This document shows, piece after piece, positions 5,913-6,942 of a stretch of 6,942 nt of DNA. Source of the DNA: Microscillaceae bacterium (GTDB lineage: Bacteria; Bacteroidota; Bacteroidia; Cytophagales; Microscillaceae); NCBI GenBank assembly GCA_003483885.1, contig DMXI01000587.1, positions 1 through 6,942 of the forward strand. Reading direction: 5' to 3'. Made by a program: the position numbers and the translations under genes. How positions within the stretch are numbered: position 1 is the stretch's first letter; each line of letters starts with the position of its first letter. A model generated the notes under the pieces. It searched no databases. It saw nothing but the letters and a program-made list of their open reading frames with translations, and was not told the DNA's origin.

Positions 5913-5918
5913 ATATTT

Positions 5919-6932
5919 CTATTTTACTTCTTCTTTACCATCACTATGTAGCGCAAATCGCCCTTTATCTTTAGGGTGCACCACTTCAGTTTCGGGCCAG
6001 GGCCATCCACCAAACTGCGTACGACTATATTCTTGCATGGTTTGGATGATTTCCTGCTGGGTATTCATCACAAAGGGACCATGTTGTACCACAGGTTCAT
6101 TGATGGGCTTGCCTTCCAAAATCAAGAAATAAGCATCTGCTTCCCCATTTTTGATCGTAATGTCCTCGCCAGCCTCTGCCTCTATCAAATGATCATAGCC
6201 AGCTTGGTAGCCTTCAATTTCGATAGTATCGCCTTTATAGAAAAAAATCGTACGATGTGCTGCTGCGTTGGTCTTGGGCAAAGTCCAGGTAGCGTGAGCG
6301 TCCATTTTTACGGTATACACACCCACCGAGTTTTCAGGGTTGGCCGCCCAAGAGTCAGGAGTAGGTGCCAAAGCCTGAGTATTATCAATACTTCCCGCTA
6401 CAATTTGTACGGTAGTGGTACGACCTGCCTCATCTTGGTGAGTGAGCACTGGAATATCTTCCTTCCATAGCATCTTGAAATGCGGGTCTACCATTTTGGA
6501 AGCACGTGGCAAATTGAGCCAAATTTGGAAAATCTCCAGAGGATTTCCCTGATCTTCGTTCACCAAGGGAAACATCTCTGAATGCTGCACGCCTCTGCCG
6601 GCAGTCATCCATTGTACATCTCCTTCCATAAAACGGCCCTTGGCTCCCAGCGAATCCGAATGATCTACCACCCCTTCCTTGTTGATGGTAATGGTTTCAA
6701 ACCCACGATGAGGATGGTAAGGAAAACCTGGTACATCAGAACCGTGGTACATACGCCAATCTTGATGAGGAGCGAAGTCTTGCCCAATATTTCTACCTCG
6801 TTTAAGCGAAGCATCCACTCCCATTTTGGCGGTTCCTTGTGGGTATTCATCCCGATGGTAGGCACAAAACAAAAACGGATCTTGAGTTTTCCAGGGAAAC
6901 CCTAATGGTTCTATATTTTTTATCTTAGTCAT
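5919..6932 (-). CDS. Pirin family protein (bicupin; putative quercetinase-like)
   Basis: A complete 337-aa cytosolic protein with no signal peptide. The N-terminal cupin carries HPHRGFETIT (73-82) and GRGVQHSEM (112-120), giving metal ligands H73, H75, H117 and E119, the set and spacing known for human pirin (H56, H58, H101, E103). The C-terminal pirin domain has the typical LEGKPINEPVVQHGPFVMNT (272-291) and an FGGWPWP end (307-313). Pirins bind iron; some bacterial ones show quercetin 2,3-dioxygenase activity and others bind metabolic enzymes, so the role here is open. It is longer than the roughly 230-290 aa of common pirins, partly from an extra stretch before the HPHRG motif (about residues 48-72) and a longer central linker. 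It converges on the DUF885 gene across 1.2 kb. Only 10 nt upstream of the ATG are in the window, so the promoter is not visible. Confidence 0.96.
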   Translation of the reverse strand: MTKIKNIEPLGFPWKTQDPFLFCAYHRDEYPQGTAKMGVDASLKRGRNIGQDFAPHQDWRMYHGSDVPGFPYHPHRGFETITINKEGVVDHSDSLGAKGRFMEGDVQWMTAGRGVQHSEMFPLVNEDQGNPLEIFQIWLNLPRASKMVDPHFKMLWKEDIPVLTHQDEAGRTTTVQIVAGSIDNTQALAPTPDSWAANPENSVGVYTVKMDAHATWTLPKTNAAAHRTIFFYKGDTIEIEGYQAGYDHLIEAEAGEDITIKNGEADAYFLILEGKPINEPVVQHGPFVMNTQQEIIQTMQEYSRTQFGGWPWPETEVVHPKDKGRFALHSDGKEEVK

Positions 6933-6942
6933 TGGTATAATA

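Larger units (their letters stand above)
4717..5918. other. 1.2-kb convergent intergenic region filled with repeats
   Basis: No convincing gene lies here. The few open frames (60-84 codons) run across inverted repeats and have compositions unlike proteins. From left to right it holds an imperfect inverted repeat (4911-4963), a cluster of GTCAT-bounded units (5039-5370), a MITE-like element with target duplication (5411-5530), an AT-rich stem-loop (5625-5642), a 7-bp inverted repeat with a 30-nt loop (5675-5681 and 5712-5718), two short overlapping inverted repeats (5779-5787 with 5853-5865), and the pirin gene's terminator (5877-5912). I found no clear terminator right after the DUF885 gene; 4721-4740 (GAGGCTGCCTCG region) only forms a tiny stem. 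Confidence 0.8.

Noticed and set aside
5976..6470. 164-codon open frame on the + strand inside the pirin gene
   Set aside because: It is antisense to the conserved pirin C-terminal region and shows no protein family features.

Overview
The window looks like a chromosomal segment of a Bacteroidota bacterium, most likely a marine Cytophagales member (Microscilla-like). Reasons: AT-leaning DNA, A-rich leaders without strong Shine-Dalgarno sites, two lipoproteins with SPII signals, a secreted GH5 enzyme, and intergenic palindromic repeats bounded by GTCAT/ATGAC. The species is an inference from style, not from a search.

Layout. Positions 1-385 are non-coding and rich in hairpins. Three genes follow on the + strand: a lipoprotein with an unrecognised N-terminal region and two VOC (glyoxalase-fold) domains (386-1609); a secreted GH5 glycoside hydrolase (1726-2991); and a DUF885-family lipoprotein (3010-4716). 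The last two are only 18-24 nt apart and are probably co-transcribed. The first is separated by 116 nt holding two small palindromes. On the - strand, converging on this group, is a complete pirin family protein (5919-6932), ending in a perfect 12-bp hairpin (5877-5912) that probably terminates it. Its upstream region lies outside the window.

Between the convergent genes lie about 1.2 kb (4717-5918) with no believable gene. This stretch is a pile of repeats: a decayed repeat near 4895-4964, three GTCAT-bounded units (5039-5161, 5172-5264, 5296-5370), and a sharply defined 102-bp MITE-like element (5420-5521). That element has perfect 18-bp terminal inverted repeats, an exact 9-bp flanking direct duplication, and three back-to-back internal hairpins giving a cloverleaf-like fold.

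How the genes might work together: GH5 and the DUF885 lipoprotein are both exported and could act in the periplasm or at the outer membrane, but no shared substrate can be read from the sequence. The VOC lipoprotein and the pirin protein have no evident link to them. The best candidates for something undescribed are the MITE-like element, the inverted pair of hairpins at 112-239, and the DUF885 protein that lacks the family's expected HExxPGH metal site.
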